Positions 52,645 through 61,118 of a stretch of DNA of 64,000 nt are shown here, one piece after another. This DNA comes from Marixanthotalea marina (GTDB taxonomy: Bacteria > Bacteroidota > Bacteroidia > Flavobacteriales > Flavobacteriaceae). A program made the position numbers and the translations under genes. The notes below the pieces were generated by a model, which was given only the letters and a program-made list of their open reading frames with translations, had not been told where the DNA came from and ran no database searches. The stretch is taken from contig JAHLEH010000001.1 of the NCBI GenBank assembly GCA_018883545.1, positions 620,001-684,000 of the forward strand, written 5' to 3'. The number at the start of each line of letters is the position of its first letter. The first letter of the stretch is position 1.

Positions 52645-53468
52645 TTATAGACAGTCACCAACATTTTTGGCATTACGAGCCTGCAAAACACGCTTGGATA
52701 GATGATGCGATGGCTGTAATTCGCAAAGATTTTGAACCAACCGATTTAGCAAAGGTTTATAAAGAACATGGTGTGGATGGTTGTGTGGCGGTTCAGGCCG
52801 ACCAAACCATAGCTGAAACTGATTTTTTACTTAAACTGTCTGATGAGCACGATTTTATAAAAGGTGTTGTTGGTTGGATAGATTTGAGGGGGGCTGATTT
52901 GGAAAGCCAATTGGAAGTCTATCAAAGCAAACCAAAATTAAAAGGATTTCGACATGTGGTTCAGGGAGAGCCCGATCCTAATTTTTTGTTGCGGCCTAAT
53001 TTTTTGAGTGGTATTTCACTCCTCAAAAAGTATAATTACACCTACGACATATTAATTTTTCCACACCAATTGGGAGCTACGTTAGAGTTTGTAAAACAAT
53101 TTCCTAATCAGAAGTTTGTGATAGACCACATAGCCAAACCCTATATAAAAGATGGTTTTTATGATGGTTGGGCCGTTTTAATGAAAGAAATAGCCAAGCA
53201 TGAAAATGTGTATTGTAAAGTCTCTGGAATGATTACTGAAGCTGATTATAACTTATGGACTCCCGAACAAATAGAGCCTTATATGCAATTGGTGTTGGAG
53301 GCATTCGGACCGGAACGTTTACTATTTGGTTCCGATTGGCCTGTGTGCTTGGTGGCAGGAAATTACAAACAAGTGAAAAGCTTGGTGACTGATTTTATTT
53401 TAAAATTGAGTGAAAGCGAGCAAAAGCAAATCATGGGAATGAATGCCATTAATTTTTATAATCTTTAA
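52641..53468 (+). CDS. Amidohydrolase-family lactonase (L-fuconolactonase-like)
   Basis: 275 residues of the amidohydrolase_2 (TIM-barrel) family: IIDSHQHFWHY at the N-terminus, GFRHVVQGEPDP, FVIDHIAKP, KVSGMITEA and LLFGSDWPV at the C-terminal metal-site aspartate. L-fucono-1,5-lactonases have these features and open the lactone made by L-fucose dehydrogenase. It overlaps the previous gene and precedes an SDR after 2 bases, so they form a tight operon. Confidence 0.88.
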   Translation: MIIDSHQHFWHYEPAKHAWIDDAMAVIRKDFEPTDLAKVYKEHGVDGCVAVQADQTIAETDFLLKLSDEHDFIKGVVGWIDLRGADLESQLEVYQSKPKLKGFRHVVQGEPDPNFLLRPNFLSGISLLKKYNYTYDILIFPHQLGATLEFVKQFPNQKFVIDHIAKPYIKDGFYDGWAVLMKEIAKHENVYCKVSGMITEADYNLWTPEQIEPYMQLVLEAFGPERLLFGSDWPVCLVAGNYKQVKSLVTDFILKLSESEQKQIMGMNAINFYNL

Positions 53469-53470
53469 TT

Positions 53471-54274
53471 ATGGATTTACATTTAAAAGATAAAGTTGTT
53501 GTAGTTACAGGAGCTGCTGGTGTAAAAGGAAGCATCGGGGAAACTATAGTACAAGCTTTGGCAGAAGAAGGTGCAATCCCTGTTATTGTATGTAGAAATG
53601 ATAGAGGATTTGGGTATCAAAAAGAACTTCAAGATAAGGGCATCGATGCATTATTTGTAAAAACTGATTTAACCAAACCCGAGCAAATAGAAGCGGCAGC
53701 GAAAGCCATTGGTGATAAATATGGACGTATTGATGCTTTAATTAACAATGTTGGGGTGAATGATGGCGCTGGATTAGAGGCTTCTGTTGAAGATTTTACC
53801 AACTCTTTGCAATTAAACTTGGTAAGCTTTTTTGCAATGACCAAATATTGTTTGCCGCTTATTAAAAAATCAAAAGGAACTATTTTAAATATTGGTTCTA
53901 AAGTGGCGCTTACTGGTCAAGGGAAAACGTCTGGATATGCGGCTTCTAAAGGCGGTATTTTAGGTTTGACTAGAGAATGGGCGGTCGATTTAATAAATGA
54001 AGGCATCAGGGTAAACGCCATCATTATCGCTGAAAGTTGGACGCCGGCGTATGATGCTTGGATTAAATCATTAAAAAATGGGGAGGAAAAACTACAATCC
54101 ATTATAGATAAAATTCCTTTAGAAAACAGAATGACAACCCCACAGGAGATAGCCGATACGTGTTTGTTTGCCATTTCAGATAGGTCGTCCCACACCACAG
54201 GACAATTTATCACAGTTGATGGTGGCTATGTGCATTTAGATCGTTCCTTATTGCCAAGTAAAGATATTTTTTAA
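53471..54274 (+). CDS. SDR, likely L-fucose dehydrogenase type
   Basis: 267-residue classical SDR with TGAAGVKGSIG (the glycine-rich loop is slightly long), INNVGVN, and the catalytic YAASK. It lies between lactonase and permease genes, so oxidation of the imported sugar (L-fucose or a related L-sugar) to its lactone is the likeliest job. Which of the two SDRs does which step is inference. Confidence 0.82.
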   Translation: MDLHLKDKVVVVTGAAGVKGSIGETIVQALAEEGAIPVIVCRNDRGFGYQKELQDKGIDALFVKTDLTKPEQIEAAAKAIGDKYGRIDALINNVGVNDGAGLEASVEDFTNSLQLNLVSFFAMTKYCLPLIKKSKGTILNIGSKVALTGQGKTSGYAASKGGILGLTREWAVDLINEGIRVNAIIIAESWTPAYDAWIKSLKNGEEKLQSIIDKIPLENRMTTPQEIADTCLFAISDRSSHTTGQFITVDGGYVHLDRSLLPSKDIF

Positions 54275-54309
54275 TTTATCATATTCACAATTCAACCAAT
54301 TAAACTAAC

Positions 54310-55641
54310 ATGAATACCACCACCAAAACTCCAGTTGTTGCCAAATCGGTTATCATTCCATTCATTTTAATTACCTCGCTTTTTGCCTTATGGGGATTTG
54401 CAAACGATATTACGAATCCTATGGTGTCTGCTTTCAAAAAAGTGTTGGAACTTGATAATTTTCAGGCCTCTTTGGTGCAATTGGCTTTCTACGGTGGTTA
54501 TTTTACTATGGCATTGCCAGCGGCCATTTTTGTAAACAAGTATTCCTACAAAAAAGGTGTTTTGCTAGGATTAGCGTTGTACGCTGTTGGCGCCTTGCTT
54601 TTTTATCCTGCAGCAGCATTCGAGGCTTTTGGGTTTTTCTTGGCCGCCTTGTATATTTTAACCTTTGGTTTGGCCTTTTTGGAAACCACAGCCAATCCTT
54701 ATATTTTGTCTATGGGCGATGAGGCCACTGCCACCCAACGACTTAATCTGGCTCAGGCATTCAATCCTATTGGGGCTTTGGGCGGATTGATTATTGCCCA
54801 AAAGTTTATTCTAGGATCGTTACAATCAGATGACTTAAATGCCGATGGTACTTCTATTTATGAAACCTTAAGTGAAACAGCGAAGGCGGCCATACGTACT
54901 TCCGATTTACAAGTTATTCGTAACCCTTATGTTATGTTAGGTCTTGTGGTTATTGCCTTTTTTGTGTTGATTGCACTGATTAAAATGCCACAAAATAAGG
55001 ACCAGGAAGCGAAAGTGCACATTGGGAAATCTATTGGAAGGCTTTTTAAATCTAAAAAATTTGTTTGGGGCGTTATTGCCCAAGCATTTTATGTTGGGGC
55101 GCAAATTATGTGTTGGACTTATTTGTACCAGTATGCTGAATCTATTGGAATAGATAATCAATCGGCAGTCACTTATGGTATTAGCGCGTTGGTTATATTT
55201 TTAACTGGTAGATGGGTTGGTACGGCGCTGTTGAAATACATCAATAGCGGTAAATTGTTATACTATTTTTCTATAGGCGCTTTGGTGTGTACGCTAATCA
55301 CCATATTTGTAGAGGGGATGACAGGGCTTTATGCATTGGTTGGTATTTCATTTTTTATGTCCATTATGTTCCCAACCATTTACGGTATTGCTTTAGAAGG
55401 TCAAGGCGAGGATGCCAAATTTGGTGCTGCATTTTTAGTAATGGCCATAGTAGGAGGAGCTTTAATGCCAACGTTGCAAGGATTGATACTGGATATTGGC
55501 GGTATTGGTTATACCGATACACGTATTCTAGGAGTGCCTGAGGTTAACTTCTCATTCATTTTACCAGCGGCTTGTTTTCTGGTGATTGGCTATTACGGTA
55601 TCATGGTTTACAAGAATAAATTTCTGGCACATGAAAACTAG
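54310..55641 (+). CDS. fucP: FucP-like sugar:H+ symporter
   Basis: 443 residues, 12 membrane segments of the FHS/MFS family with LWGFANDITNPMVSAFKKVLEL and ATANPY-like LETTANPYILSMG, the FucP signature. FucP imports L-fucose (and some L-galactose or D-arabinose). Its last 11 bases overlap the mutarotase gene. It sets the likely substrate of the operon. Confidence 0.9.
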   Translation: MNTTTKTPVVAKSVIIPFILITSLFALWGFANDITNPMVSAFKKVLELDNFQASLVQLAFYGGYFTMALPAAIFVNKYSYKKGVLLGLALYAVGALLFYPAAAFEAFGFFLAALYILTFGLAFLETTANPYILSMGDEATATQRLNLAQAFNPIGALGGLIIAQKFILGSLQSDDLNADGTSIYETLSETAKAAIRTSDLQVIRNPYVMLGLVVIAFFVLIALIKMPQNKDQEAKVHIGKSIGRLFKSKKFVWGVIAQAFYVGAQIMCWTYLYQYAESIGIDNQSAVTYGISALVIFLTGRWVGTALLKYINSGKLLYYFSIGALVCTLITIFVEGMTGLYALVGISFFMSIMFPTIYGIALEGQGEDAKFGAAFLVMAIVGGALMPTLQGLILDIGGIGYTDTRILGVPEVNFSFILPAACFLVIGYYGIMVYKNKFLAHEN

Positions 55642-55969
55642 AACATATTACCTGTTTTGCGATTTAAAAGATGATGAAAAGCTGATTGCCGAATACAAAA
55701 CCTACCACAAAAATGTGTGGCCAGAGATTCTTAAAAGTATTAAAGATGCTGGTATAGAAAACATGGAAATCTACAACAAGGGTAATCGTTTGTTCATGGT
55801 TATGGAAGTAAACCATACATTTTCGTTCGAGGAAAAGGCCAAAATGGATGCCAATAATCCCAAAGTGCAAGAATGGGAAACATTAATGTGGAAGTACCAA
55901 CAAAAAGTGCCTATCGCTAAAGAAGATGAAAAATGGGTACTTTTGGATAAAATATTTGAGTTGAGATAA
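55631..55969 (+). CDS. L-rhamnose/L-fucose mutarotase family protein
   Basis: 112 residues from ATG 55631 (the frame extends back inside fucP, but this ATG and the family start MKTRTYYLFCDLKDDEKLI agree). The rhamnose-mutarotase family (DUF718) interconverts alpha and beta anomers of L-sugars. The motif YHKNVWPEILKSIKDAGIENMEIY is typical. It is last in the fucose-type operon; overlap of 11 bases with the permease gene indicates translational coupling. Confidence 0.88.
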   Translation: MKTRTYYLFCDLKDDEKLIAEYKTYHKNVWPEILKSIKDAGIENMEIYNKGNRLFMVMEVNHTFSFEEKAKMDANNPKVQEWETLMWKYQQKVPIAKEDEKWVLLDKIFELR

Positions 55970-55993
55970 AGATGTATAGCGTTTAGGAAAATA

Positions 55994-56371
55994 ATGAACA
56001 TGAAATTTTACACTTCTATACCAAAAAGGCTTAAACCTTATTTCGAATCAGAGCTAGCTAATTACCGAAATGAATACGCTACTGGAAATCTTAAAAATGC
56101 ATGGAACCATTTAGAAAGAGCCCATATAATTGGACAAAAGTATCCAATTGCTCACACTTTTGTACATTGGAAAATGCTTCAATTCGGTTTTAAGATTAAA
56201 AGTGGAAAAGAAATACTTGGGCAAATTCCACGCCTGGTTTTTGGAGGTGTAAAATCGTTCGTTGGTAAAGTTCCTCTAGGCAACCCTGGAGGGTCAAATG
56301 TTCCACCGCTAAAACCTTTCCCAATAGAAAAGGAATTACAAGATATCTTTGTAAAAGCTGGGGTGAGTTAA
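55994..56371 (+). CDS. DUF3703 family protein
   Basis: 125 residues (a second ATG at 56000 is equally possible). It matches DUF3703 by WNHLERAHIIGQKYPIAHTFVHWKMLQFGFK and PLGNPGGSNVPPLKPFPI. Function unknown; the histidines may bind a metal. It is 25 bases after the mutarotase but is unrelated in content, and a TA module follows. Confidence 0.75.
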   Translation: MNMKFYTSIPKRLKPYFESELANYRNEYATGNLKNAWNHLERAHIIGQKYPIAHTFVHWKMLQFGFKIKSGKEILGQIPRLVFGGVKSFVGKVPLGNPGGSNVPPLKPFPIEKELQDIFVKAGVS

Positions 56372-56413
56372 TTGTGCCAAGTGGGTTGTCAACAAGCTGA
56401 AAAATAAATTTAA

Positions 56414-56444
56414 TTACCAATTTGGTAACTTTTCATTATATTTG
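56414..56444 (+). promoter_or_regulatory. Promoter/operator of the HigBA module
   Basis: TTACCAA-T-TTGGTAA (56414-56428) is a perfect 7-bp-arm palindrome and overlaps the expected -33 region. TATATTTG (56437-56444) is a perfect -7 element. The layout fits autoregulation by HigA. Confidence 0.65.
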
Positions 56445-56461
56445 CGACAAACAATTCAATT

Positions 56462-56755
56462 TTGCGAATAATAGCGAAACGAACTTTACGGGATTTTTGG
56501 GAAAAACATGCCGATTGTGAACAACAATTGAAATCATGGTACAGAGAAACCGAAAATTCTGAATGGAAAACGATTAACGACTTAAAAAAGGAATATCCAA
56601 GTGCAAGTATCCTAAAAGATAATCGAATTGTTTACAATATTAAGGGGAATAACTATCGATTGATTGTAAAATTCAACTTTGAATACCAAATATGCTGGAT
56701 ACGATTTATCGGGACTCATGCAGAATACGACAAAATTGACGCAAATAACATCTGA
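56462..56755 (+). CDS. higB: HigB-type mRNA interferase toxin
   Basis: 97 residues of the HigB/RelE-like toxin family, starting MRIIAKRTLRDFWEKHADCEQQLKSWY and containing NNYRLIVKFNFEYQICWIRFIGTHAEYDKID, the typical C-terminal strand and His/Asp motif. The start is TTG 56462: no in-frame ATG is nearby and the family begins exactly here, about 18 bases after the -7 element. HigB cuts mRNA at the ribosome. The antitoxin gene follows after 2 bases. Confidence 0.88.
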   Translation: MRIIAKRTLRDFWEKHADCEQQLKSWYRETENSEWKTINDLKKEYPSASILKDNRIVYNIKGNNYRLIVKFNFEYQICWIRFIGTHAEYDKIDANNI

Positions 56756-56757
56756 TT

Positions 56758-57117
56758 ATGAAAATTTCACCTATTAGAAACGAAAATGATTATCAAAAAG
56801 CACTCGAAAGACTTGAGGATATTTTTGATTGTAAAAAAGGAACTGAAGAAGGAGACGAATTGGAAATTCTCTCGATCTTGATTGACCAATACGAAAATGA
56901 TAATTTTCCAATCGGAATGCCCGACCCCATCGAGGCCATTAAATTCCGTATGGAACAAATGGGAATGAAACAAAAAGATTTGGCTGAAGTTGTCGGGTTT
57001 AAAAGTAGAGTCAGTGAAATATTAAGTAAAAAACGAAAACTGACTTTGGATATGATTAGGAAACTGAATGCAACGCTTCACATTCCTACTGAAGTCTTGA
57101 TTCAAGATTATAAATAA
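56758..57117 (+). CDS. higA: HigA-type antitoxin
   Basis: 119 residues. The C-terminal Xre-type helix-turn-helix is MGMKQKDLAEVVGFKSRVSEILSKKRKLT; the N-terminal part binds and neutralises HigB. HigA represses the operon by binding the upstream palindrome. Toxin-first order with a 2-base gap is standard for HigBA. Confidence 0.9.
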   Translation: MKISPIRNENDYQKALERLEDIFDCKKGTEEGDELEILSILIDQYENDNFPIGMPDPIEAIKFRMEQMGMKQKDLAEVVGFKSRVSEILSKKRKLTLDMIRKLNATLHIPTEVLIQDYK

Positions 57118-57157
57118 AAAAGATTAGTTGCCAACAATACTAATTGTCATTTGATAA

Positions 57158-57625
57158 ATGATAAACATTAACAAATCAAATTACGAATTTTACAAAGGGA
57201 TTTTCAAAGTAATATGGGAAATTCAGGCAAAGTATTCTAATATGGATTCAAATGCAGACTTTTCGCCGTTAAATGTATTGGAAAGCTTGGAAAAGCAAAG
57301 TGGGTCTTTGGCAAGAAAAGGGTTAAAAGAGGGGTTGAGAGACTCATTAACTTGGATTAAAGAATTCCCGATTGACTTAAGAACTGAACTGGATAAAAAT
57401 TTGATTTCAAAAAAAATTCCATCAATAAATATTCTGACTTCACAAATTAATAATGTTCCTAATAAGGTATTGGAAAAAGGAAAAATAAAAGACCTTAATG
57501 AATATTATTTGATTAAGGAAGTTTTAGACGATGTAGAGTATGAGATATCGGGATCTCAAAGGGCTAAATTGAACAAAATATTTGTGGAATTTGAACTTAA
57601 TTATAAAGAAAAAAACACAAGCTAG
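57158..57625 (+). CDS. Hypothetical protein
   Basis: 155 residues, soluble, helical, starting MININKSNYEFYKGIFKVIWE. Nothing recognisable. It follows HigA by 40 bases, the codon use is AT-rich like its neighbours, and it ends before a large bidirectional terminator. It may be cargo related to the TA module, but that is only position. Confidence 0.5.
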   Translation: MININKSNYEFYKGIFKVIWEIQAKYSNMDSNADFSPLNVLESLEKQSGSLARKGLKEGLRDSLTWIKEFPIDLRTELDKNLISKKIPSINILTSQINNVPNKVLEKGKIKDLNEYYLIKEVLDDVEYEISGSQRAKLNKIFVEFELNYKEKNTS

Positions 57626-57683
57626 TACCATTGTAATAAAACTAGTTATAGGGGTTTTTCGAAACAAAAACAAACTACACAAA

Positions 57684-57723
57684 AACCAAGAAGCCTTTTG
57701 AAATTTCAAAAGGCTTCTTGGTT
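57684..57723. terminator. 40-base perfect palindrome, bidirectional terminator
   Basis: Bases 57684-57703 and 57704-57723 are exact reverse complements: a 20-bp stem with no loop base. It lies between two convergent genes, 58 bases after one stop codon and 19 before the other. Confidence 0.85.
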
Positions 57724-57742
57724 ATGCTCAATCTTAATATTT

Positions 57743-59332
57743 CTAAGAAAAGTAAATATATATAAACAATACAAGGGCGCAAATGGTAAAGCCAACAGGC
57801 TTTAAATATTTCCATTTGGTAATGTCAACCTGTTTGGTGTATTCATCTTTAAAGTCAGTTTCCCTTGGTTTAATTCTACTTAATATGAATATAAACAGCA
57901 CTACAAGTGCAAAAATGATACCCATTAAATGTAAGAAGTGTGGGAAGTATTCGCCAGCTTCCAATCGCATTGGCCGTATTACATATAGCGCAATTAAATA
58001 AACAACTACACTAAATACTATAGCAATATTGGCCGCTTTTCCAGTGGCACGTTTTGAAAATATACCTATTAAAATGATTGCCAAGATAGGTACACTATAA
58101 GAACCGTTCAACTCTTGTAAGTAAGTGAAAACACCACCTTCAACACCATAAAGTAATGGCGCTATGGCCATAGAGAAAATAGCCAAGAAAGTACCAAATA
58201 TTTTACCAGCTCTAACGGTTTGTTTTTCACTAGCGTCTTTATTGATATATTCCTTGTAAAAATCCAATCCGAATAAGGTTACCGAACTGTTCAAGGCACT
58301 GTTAAATGAACTTAAGATAGCGCCGAAAAGAACGGCAGCAAAGAACCCAATAAATGCGGTAGGAAGCACTGCTTTTACAACCATTGGATAGGCTTCATCT
58401 GCATTTGGGATATCGCCATTAAAAATATAGAAAGCTATAATACCAGGTAAAACAACAACAAATGGGCCTAGTAATTTTACAAAAGCGGCTAAACAAAGTC
58501 CTTTTTGTCCTTCTGCCAAATTTTTGGCTCCCAAAGCCCTTTGTATAATGGCTTGGTTGGTTCCCCAATAATAAAAGTTCACAATCAGCATACCTGTAAA
58601 CAATGTCCAAAAAGGCACATCGGAATCAGGTCCACCGATAATATCAAATTTTTCAGGAAGTGCTGTGGTTAAGGTTTTCATGCCTTCAAAAACATTGCCA
58701 TCGCCTATATACATTAAACCGAAAATAGGAATTAAAGAACCACCTATAATTAAACCAACAGCGTTTATGGAATCGGATACAGCTACGGCTTTCAGTCCAC
58801 CAAAAATCGCATAGATACTACCTATAATCCCAATAGCCCAGACAGTAACCCATAAAGCACTTTTCGGTCCCATGCCTAACATTTCAGGAATATCGAACAT
58901 CGTGTTGATGGCCAAAGCTCCAGAATATAATACTGTAGGGAGCATCGATATAGCATAACCCAATAAGAATAAAAGCGACACAATGGTTTTTGTAGCCTTA
59001 CCGTAGCGTCTTTCTAAGAACTGGGGAATGGTTGCAATACCAACATTAAGATATTTTGGAAGTAGCACAAAAGCAGTGAATACCATTGCCACAGCTGCTA
59101 TAATTTCGTAAGCCATAATGGGTAAACCATCCCTAAAGGATACCCCATTCATGCCTACAATTTGCTCAGTAGATAAATTGGTAAGTAGTAAAGAACCCGC
59201 GATTACAGGACCAGTTAAGCTTCGTCCGCCTAAAAAATAACCGTCGGATGTGTTTTCGTCTGTTTTCCGAGTTGCAAAATAAGAAATAACTGCTACCAAT
59301 AAGGTGAAGGCTGCAAAAGTTATCATTCCCAT
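57743..59332 (-). CDS. Sodium/solute symporter (SSS family, SGLT-like)
   Basis: 529 residues with about 14 membrane segments. SSS motifs: DGYFLGGRSLTGPVIAGSLLLTNLSTEQIVGMNG and IPQFLERRYGKATKT, GGLKAVAVSDSINAVGL. The GGRSLTG start resembles bacterial sugar:Na+ symporters such as vSGLT. The substrate is not readable; a sugar released by the nearby glycosidases is likely. A promoter is seen upstream on the minus strand. Confidence 0.88.
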   Translation of the reverse strand: MGMITFAAFTLLVAVISYFATRKTDENTSDGYFLGGRSLTGPVIAGSLLLTNLSTEQIVGMNGVSFRDGLPIMAYEIIAAVAMVFTAFVLLPKYLNVGIATIPQFLERRYGKATKTIVSLLFLLGYAISMLPTVLYSGALAINTMFDIPEMLGMGPKSALWVTVWAIGIIGSIYAIFGGLKAVAVSDSINAVGLIIGGSLIPIFGLMYIGDGNVFEGMKTLTTALPEKFDIIGGPDSDVPFWTLFTGMLIVNFYYWGTNQAIIQRALGAKNLAEGQKGLCLAAFVKLLGPFVVVLPGIIAFYIFNGDIPNADEAYPMVVKAVLPTAFIGFFAAVLFGAILSSFNSALNSSVTLFGLDFYKEYINKDASEKQTVRAGKIFGTFLAIFSMAIAPLLYGVEGGVFTYLQELNGSYSVPILAIILIGIFSKRATGKAANIAIVFSVVVYLIALYVIRPMRLEAGEYFPHFLHLMGIIFALVVLFIFILSRIKPRETDFKDEYTKQVDITKWKYLKPVGFTICALVLFIYIYFS

Positions 59333-59400
59333 GTTTTATAGAGTTTAGTTGTTGATTAATTTGACCTTTGGAGAGTCAAAAATTCTTTTCTTCAAAGAGC

Positions 59401-59442
59401 CAAATATAAAGATTAATTTAAATAAGTGTTAAAAAAACACTT
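59401..59442 (-). promoter_or_regulatory. Promoter and inverted repeat before the symporter
   Basis: On the minus strand, TATATTTG (59408-59401) is a perfect -7 element. An inverted repeat AAGTGTT (59424-59430)/AACACTT (59436-59442) lies just upstream, near the -33 position, as an operator would. Confidence 0.5.
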
Positions 59443-59513
59443 TTTAATACGTTGAAAAACACAAATAGTACCTAAGATAAATGCATAAATAATACTTTAT
59501 GGCTACTTTAAAA

Positions 59514-61118
59514 TTAATTTTTATTCACTAAAGTCATTAAATCAACATCATTTCCTAATAAAATTTCATTTGGATTGATGCGTCCTTTCATGGAATCGTT
59601 TTCAAGTTTCAACACACCTCTGGGGCAAACTGCGCTACATATGCCGCAGCCTACACAGCTACTACGTACAATATTTTCGCCTTTTTGGGCATAGGCACGA
59701 ACATCAATACCCATTTCGCAATAGGTGGAGCAATTACCGCAGGAAATACATTGTCCGCCATTAGTGGTAATTCGAAATTTTGAAAATAGTCGCTGTTGAA
59801 ATCCAAGAATGGCGGCCATCGGGCAGCCAAATCGGCACCAAACCCTACTGCCAAAAATAGGATAAAATCCTGTGCCTATAACTCCTGAAAAAATAGAGCC
59901 GATGTAGAACCCGTAAGCTGAACGCAGACTACTTGATTTTATTAAAAATATATGGTCTGTTGAGCTTGTGAAATGTAAAATGATTAAAGTCGCTATTATT
60001 ACGAAGAAACCAATGGCACCGAATTTGGCATCCTTACCCAGTTCGTGTCTTTTAAAAAGCATTGTTAAAGCAAAAACAAGCGTTAAAAGTATGCCTACTC
60101 CCAATAGGAAAACATCCTTGGTTAACCAGTATTTACTGGTGTCGTTACCTAAATAACTGTACACAACGGCGGTGGTCATAATGATTGAAAAAACCAAAAC
60201 GGTGTAAATCAGCCAACGTTCCAGTTTCCAAGCAGCTAGTTTTTTACTGCTTAAATGTCTAAAAGGGTCGCCAGCAGTTTCGGCCAAACCCCCACAGCCA
60301 CAAACCCAGGAACAATACCAGCGTTTGCCATATTTGTATGTTAAAATTGGGGTTATGACAAATATGGAAAGCACACCAAAAATCAATAAAGCTAAACCTA
60401 AAGTCCCCGAAGACAGAAAACCGTTAACCGACCAACTATCAAAAAGGTAATAGTTTAAGGGCCATATGCTTTTTAAATCGTAATAGGGCAGATTGTAGTT
60501 GGGGCTTTCGTTTAACCGCGACATGAACTCGGGGATTAAAAAAGCAAATCCCAATTGAAAAAACATCACCGAAAAGGTGCGAAGTTGTTGGTAACGGCTA
60601 TGGCGGTATTTTAACAAAAATTTATAGCCAAAAATTAAAATGGCCAAGGTGTAAAGCGTACCATAAACAAACCATTGGCTGGCAGGGTTTCCGCTTAATA
60701 ATTTGCTTAAAGGATCGAATAACGAAATGAGTCCGGTATTGTTTTCGCCATTTGCAGCCAATCCGAGATATTCTGGATAAAAATAAAGAACAATGTAAAA
60801 CAAGGTAAGTATAATGCCGATTGACCATGCCCAAAAACCTCGGGATGATACGGATTTAAACCAAACACCATCGTTTTTGATGCCTTCAGTTTTGTTTTTG
60901 TAAATACTGTTGGAATAAAGAATGGTTCCCAAAGTAATTAACCCTAAGGCTAAACATAAAAATAATGTTCTATTAGGAAATTGTGTATTTAAAAATGCCA
61001 ATGCTAAAATAAAAAGCCCGATTAAGCCAATGGCGATGGCTGCTTTTTGAGTTGCAGAAAAATCAGTTACATCCGGTTTTGCCAAAGAAAGGCTGTGGTC
61101 TAATTTGTTTCCTTTCAT
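59514..61118 (-). CDS. Membrane-bound 4Fe-4S protein (NosR/NapH/CcoG-like)
   Basis: 534 residues with about eight membrane helices in the first 400 residues, CSWVCGCGGLAETAGDP and CRFGCPMAAILG (cysteine pairs facing the membrane) and two C-terminal ferredoxin motifs, CISCGNCSTYCEMGI and CVGCGICSAVCPRGV. This resembles the polyferredoxin part of NosR/NapH, which transfers electrons across the membrane. Its gene overlaps the FAD-oxidoreductase gene by 4 bases, so they likely form an electron-transfer pair. The acceptor is unknown. Confidence 0.82.
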   Translation of the reverse strand: MKGNKLDHSLSLAKPDVTDFSATQKAAIAIGLIGLFILALAFLNTQFPNRTLFLCLALGLITLGTILYSNSIYKNKTEGIKNDGVWFKSVSSRGFWAWSIGIILTLFYIVLYFYPEYLGLAANGENNTGLISLFDPLSKLLSGNPASQWFVYGTLYTLAILIFGYKFLLKYRHSRYQQLRTFSVMFFQLGFAFLIPEFMSRLNESPNYNLPYYDLKSIWPLNYYLFDSWSVNGFLSSGTLGLALLIFGVLSIFVITPILTYKYGKRWYCSWVCGCGGLAETAGDPFRHLSSKKLAAWKLERWLIYTVLVFSIIMTTAVVYSYLGNDTSKYWLTKDVFLLGVGILLTLVFALTMLFKRHELGKDAKFGAIGFFVIIATLIILHFTSSTDHIFLIKSSSLRSAYGFYIGSIFSGVIGTGFYPIFGSRVWCRFGCPMAAILGFQQRLFSKFRITTNGGQCISCGNCSTYCEMGIDVRAYAQKGENIVRSSCVGCGICSAVCPRGVLKLENDSMKGRINPNEILLGNDVDLMTLVNKN

